Position numbers and translations under genes: made by a program. 8,642 bases of DNA, taken from assembly GCA_910577805.1 (NCBI GenBank), contig CAJTOE010000105.1, forward strand, positions 1-8,642, given 5' to 3'. Below, in pieces: positions 5,472 to 8,642 of this stretch. Origin of the DNA: an uncultured Oscillospiraceae bacterium. GTDB taxonomy: Bacteria; Bacillota; Clostridia; Oscillospirales; Oscillospiraceae. The notes under the pieces were generated by a model, which was not told the origin of the DNA, searched no databases, and saw only the letters and a list, made by a program, of their open reading frames with translations. The first letter of the stretch is position 1; each line of letters opens with the position of its first letter.

Positions 5472-8400
5472 ATGTCGAAAAAAATTCCATTTCTACAAAT
5501 GTTCGCCCTTCTAGGCTCGTTTACGGAACTGGCAAATGCGGTCCAGCGCTGGTTCGTCGTCTCCGCGGCCATCGACAAGACCAGCCGCAGCGCCAAAATC
5601 CAAATCGAGGGCGCGTCCGGAGCCGGACCCAACCTGCTGGACCAGGCGGAGGAGGCGATTGCGCGGGCCTACGGCCTGAAATCGGTCAAGCTGGAGACTG
5701 TTGCAGAGCAGCCGGCCCCCAAGCCAGAGCCTCAGCCGGAACGCAAACCGGAACCCACTCCCGCTCCTGCCCAGCCTGCCCAGGAGGAGGACGCTTTTGC
5801 CAAGGCGCAGGCCCTCCGCAAGGCTGCGCTCCAGGAGCTGAAACGCTCCGCGCCCGCTGCCCCGGAAAGCAAAAAAAATATCTACGGCAAGGAGACCAAG
5901 CGTGAACCCGTGGCAATCGGGGAGCTGGAGCTGGATATGGGCTCGGTGGTCATTGAGGGCGACGTGTTCGAGGTGGCCCACAAGGAGCTGAAAAAAGGGG
6001 GCGCCTGGGTGGTGGCCTTCGATATGAGCGACGGTACCGGGTCTGTCCGGGTCAGCAAATTTTTCCACAGAAAAATTGCCGCAGAGGGTAAGGGCATCGT
6101 GGACCAGGTGGCAAAGGGAATGCACCTCCGGGTCCAGGGCAGTCTGAACATGGACCGCTTTTATGGCGATATGGTGCTGGAGCCTGATGGGATACAGAAA
6201 ATCAAAAAGGCGGAAAAGATGGACGACGCGCCGGAAAAGCGGGTGGAGCTGCATCTGCATACCACGATGTCCAACATGGACGCGCTCACCTCGGTCAAAC
6301 CCAAGCTGGGGCCGAAGGAAAATGTGGTAAAGCGGGCGGAGAGCTGGGGCCATCGGGCCATTGCCATCACCGATCACGGCGTAGCCCAGTCCTTTCCGGA
6401 CGCGTGGCACTCCGCAAAAAACATCAAGATTCTGTACGGCGTGGAGGCGTATTTTGTAAATGACGTGGACGACCGGGTCGTGGTCCACGGGACCCCGGAC
6501 GGGGACCTGGACAGCGAGATCGTCTGCTTTGACCTGGAGACTACCGGCCTGGACAAGCGCCGGGAGGTCATCATAGAAATCGGCGCGGTGCTTCTGAAAA
6601 ACGGCGAGGTCACAGACCGATTCAATACGTTCGTGTCTCCCGGTCGGATTCTGGACCCGCAGATCATCCGTCTCACAGGCATCACGGACGAGATGCTGGA
6701 GGGCGCGCCCTCCCAGAAGGAAGCCCTGGAGGCGTTTTTGGCTTTCGCGGGGGACCGTCCTCTGGCGGCCCACAATGCGGAGTTTGATATGGGCTTTGTG
6801 TCCGAGGGGTGCCGGAAATTCGGGATTCCATTTAAAAATCCCTCGGTAGACAGCCTGATCCTGGCCCAGAATCTCCTGCCGGAGCTGACCAAGTTCAAGC
6901 TGGATATCGTGGCGGAGCATCTGGACCTGCCCGCGTTCAACCACCACCGGGCCAGCGACGACGCGGCCACTGTGGCCTATATGCTGCCCCACTTCTGGAA
7001 GCGTCTGCGGGAGATAGGCGTGGACCGGCTGGACCAGATCAACATGGCTATGATAAACCTGCGCGGGAAGGGGAAGGCCAAGCGTCAGCCCCGGCACCTG
7101 ATCGTGCTGGCAAAAAACCAGATGGGCCTGCGCAACTTATATAAGCTGGTCTCCGTGGCCCACCTGGAGCATTTCAAGCGCGTTCCAATCATGCCGAAGT
7201 CCGTCATCAACGCCAACCGGGAGGGGCTTATTTTAGGCTCTGCCTGCGAGGCCGGGGAGCTTTTTCAGGCGGTCGCAAAAGGAAAAAACTGGGACGAGCT
7301 GAAGCGCATCGCCTCCTGGTACGACTATCTGGAGATTCAGCCTCTGTGCAACAACCAGTTCATGCTTCGGAAGGGCTTGGTCCGCAGCGAAGAAGAATTA
7401 CGCGAATTCAACCGAACCATCGTGAGGCTGGGCAAGGAGCTGGGCAAGCCGGTGTGCGCCACCGGGGACGTGCATTTCCTGGACCCGGAGGACGAGATTT
7501 ACCGGCATATTCTGCTGGCCTCCAAGGGCTTTGAGGACGCGGACGAGGATCTGCCCATCTACTTCAAGACCACCCAGGAGATGCTGGACGAGTTTGCGTA
7601 CTTGGGTAAGGAGACGGCCTATGAAGTAGTGGTCAAAAACACCAATATGATTGCCGACTGGTGCGACCCCATAGACCCCCTGCCAAAGGGGCTGTTCTCC
7701 CCCAAGCTGGAGGACTCCGACGGGGAGCTGAAACGGCTCGTTTGGGGGAAATGCCACGACCTGTACGGCGAAAATCCGCCCCAGCTCGTGGTAGACCGCA
7801 TCAACGTGGAGCTGGGGGACATCATTAATTGTCACTACGACGTGATTTACATGTCCGCCCAAAAGCTGGTCCACAACTCCCTGGAACACGGCTATCTGGT
7901 CGGTTCCCGCGGCTCGGTGGGTTCTTCTCTGGTAGCCTTCATGTCCGGCATTACAGAAGTAAACTCCCTGCCGGCTCACTACCGCTGTCCCAACTGCAAG
8001 CACTCCGATTTTGAGTTCGGTCCCGCCAACGGCTACGGCTGCGGCGCGGATATGCCCGACGCGGTGTGCCCCGTGTGCGGGACCCCCTACCAAAAGGACG
8101 GCTTTAATATCCCCTTTGAGACATTTTTGGGCTTCGGCGGCGATAAAGTCCCAGATATTGACCTGAATTTTTCTGGCGAGTACCAGTCCAACGCCCACAA
8201 GTACACCTTTGAGCTTTTTGGGCAGACCCACGTGTTCCGGGCCGGAACTGTCACCGCGGTAAAGGACAAGGTCGCCTATGGCTATGTGAAGAACTATCTG
8301 AAGGAGCGAAACAAGACCGTCTCCAAGGCGGAGGAAAACCGGCTAGTTCTGGGCTGTACCGGGGTGAAAAAGACCAGCGGCCAGCATCCCGGCGGCATGG

Positions 8401-8642
8401 TGGTCATTCCCCAGGACAAGGAAATCTATGATTTCTGTCCGGTCCAGCACCCCGCCGACGACCCCAATACAGATATCATTACCACCCATTTTGAATACCA
8501 CTCCATGGAGAGCAACCTGCTCAAGCTGGATATGCTGGGCCACGACGACCCCACCATGGTCCGGATGCTGGAGGACCTGACGGGAGTAAACGCCCGCGAA
8601 ATTCCTCTGGATGACCGGGCCACCATGTCCCTGTTTACCTCC
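5472..8642 (+). CDS. polC: DNA polymerase III PolC-type alpha subunit, 3' truncated by window edge
   Basis: This is the replicative DNA polymerase of low-GC-type Gram-positives, with built-in proofreading. ATG 5472 has AAAGGAG (5457-5463) 8 nt upstream; 1057 codons run in frame to the window end, and about 380 residues are missing.

Domains in order: a small N-terminal domain (1-82); a Pro/Glu/Ala-rich linker (about 83-135); an OB domain (about 158-240); and a PHP domain with ELHLHTTMSNMDAL (H261, H263), ITDHGVA (D301, H302) and, after the exonuclease insert, ATGDVHF (D666, H668). The DnaQ-type exonuclease insert has FDLETTG (D354, E356), HNAEFD (H434, D439) and HHRASDD (H492, D497). The polymerase core has GSRGSVGSS (811-819), a four-cysteine zinc motif (C839, C842, C866, C869), PDIDLNF (D895, D897) and KLDMLGHDDPT (D1020). 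All catalytic residues expected here are present.

The region before the exonuclease is about 70 residues shorter than in B. subtilis PolC. Confidence 0.97.
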   Translation, partial: MSKKIPFLQMFALLGSFTELANAVQRWFVVSAAIDKTSRSAKIQIEGASGAGPNLLDQAEEAIARAYGLKSVKLETVAEQPAPKPEPQPERKPEPTPAPAQPAQEEDAFAKAQALRKAALQELKRSAPAAPESKKNIYGKETKREPVAIGELELDMGSVVIEGDVFEVAHKELKKGGAWVVAFDMSDGTGSVRVSKFFHRKIAAEGKGIVDQVAKGMHLRVQGSLNMDRFYGDMVLEPDGIQKIKKAEKMDDAPEKRVELHLHTTMSNMDALTSVKPKLGPKENVVKRAESWGHRAIAITDHGVAQSFPDAWHSAKNIKILYGVEAYFVNDVDDRVVVHGTPDGDLDSEIVCFDLETTGLDKRREVIIEIGAVLLKNGEVTDRFNTFVSPGRILDPQIIRLTGITDEMLEGAPSQKEALEAFLAFAGDRPLAAHNAEFDMGFVSEGCRKFGIPFKNPSVDSLILAQNLLPELTKFKLDIVAEHLDLPAFNHHRASDDAATVAYMLPHFWKRLREIGVDRLDQINMAMINLRGKGKAKRQPRHLIVLAKNQMGLRNLYKLVSVAHLEHFKRVPIMPKSVINANREGLILGSACEAGELFQAVAKGKNWDELKRIASWYDYLEIQPLCNNQFMLRKGLVRSEEELREFNRTIVRLGKELGKPVCATGDVHFLDPEDEIYRHILLASKGFEDADEDLPIYFKTTQEMLDEFAYLGKETAYEVVVKNTNMIADWCDPIDPLPKGLFSPKLEDSDGELKRLVWGKCHDLYGENPPQLVVDRINVELGDIINCHYDVIYMSAQKLVHNSLEHGYLVGSRGSVGSSLVAFMSGITEVNSLPAHYRCPNCKHSDFEFGPANGYGCGADMPDAVCPVCGTPYQKDGFNIPFETFLGFGGDKVPDIDLNFSGEYQSNAHKYTFELFGQTHVFRAGTVTAVKDKVAYGYVKNYLKERNKTVSKAEENRLVLGCTGVKKTSGQHPGGMVVIPQDKEIYDFCPVQHPADDPNTDIITTHFEYHSMESNLLKLDMLGHDDPTMVRMLEDLTGVNAREIPLDDRATMSLFTS

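Noticed and set aside
5511..7097. Long minus-strand open frame (528 codons) opposite polC
   Set aside because: It lies wholly within the intact polC reading frame, has a low-complexity His/Arg/Leu/Gly-rich composition typical of antisense frames in GC-rich genes, and shows no domain or ribosome binding site.
7398..8231. Minus-strand open frame (277 codons) opposite polC
   Set aside because: This is an antisense shadow of the polymerase core; the plus frame carries all conserved polC motifs.
5472..8642. Possible frameshift or stop in polC
   Set aside because: I translated the frame codon by codon: 1057 codons without a stop, with motifs in the expected order and spacing to the last base.

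Overview
The window looks like the chromosome of a GC-rich clostridial Firmicute. Three things point to Oscillospiraceae-type gut anaerobes (Flavonifractor/Oscillibacter-like): a PolC-type replicative polymerase, the MEP isoprenoid pathway, and a gene order (uppS-cdsA-dxr-rseP-ispG-polC) close to that of other Firmicutes. A nested-hairpin repeat with TTCACCCTCATCCGTC ends also fits that group. The genus-level placement is inference.

Region 1 (1-4654) is a tightly packed plus-strand housekeeping operon. It holds the 3' part of uppS (undecaprenyl diphosphate synthase), then cdsA (CDP-diacylglycerol synthase), dxr (MEP pathway step 2), rseP (site-2 intramembrane protease) and ispG (4Fe-4S HMBPP synthase). 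Junctions are 1 nt, 13 nt, a 25-nt overlap and 4 nt, so translation is probably coupled through most of it. Together the genes make isoprenoid precursor (dxr, ispG), turn it into the lipid carrier for the cell wall (uppS), make phospholipid precursor (cdsA), and process membrane proteins (rseP).

Region 2 (4655-5471) is an accessory island of about 0.8 kb between ispG and polC. It contains a minus-strand 79-codon gene of unknown function, convergent with ispG. A divergent 76-codon XRE-type helix-turn-helix regulator gene follows. The 96-bp gap between them carries two near-identical 20-bp direct repeats, a dyad half-site array with 18-bp periodicity, and a good minus-strand sigma-A promoter. 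After the regulator comes a 164-bp MITE-like repeat with perfect 16-bp terminal inverted repeats and four internal hairpins, one of which could act as a terminator. The island is visibly richer in A+T than the operon, at least across the regulator gene and the intergenic gap.

Region 3 (5472-8642) is the first 1057 codons of polC, in frame to the end of the window. The OB, PHP, DnaQ-like 3'-5' exonuclease, zinc-finger and catalytic palm motifs are all intact, and the C-terminus is cut off by the window edge.

I see no rRNA, tRNA, CRISPR array, IS transposase or riboswitch. The most interesting part is the small regulator/unknown-protein module with its tandem operators, together with the structured repeat that separates polC from its usual operon.
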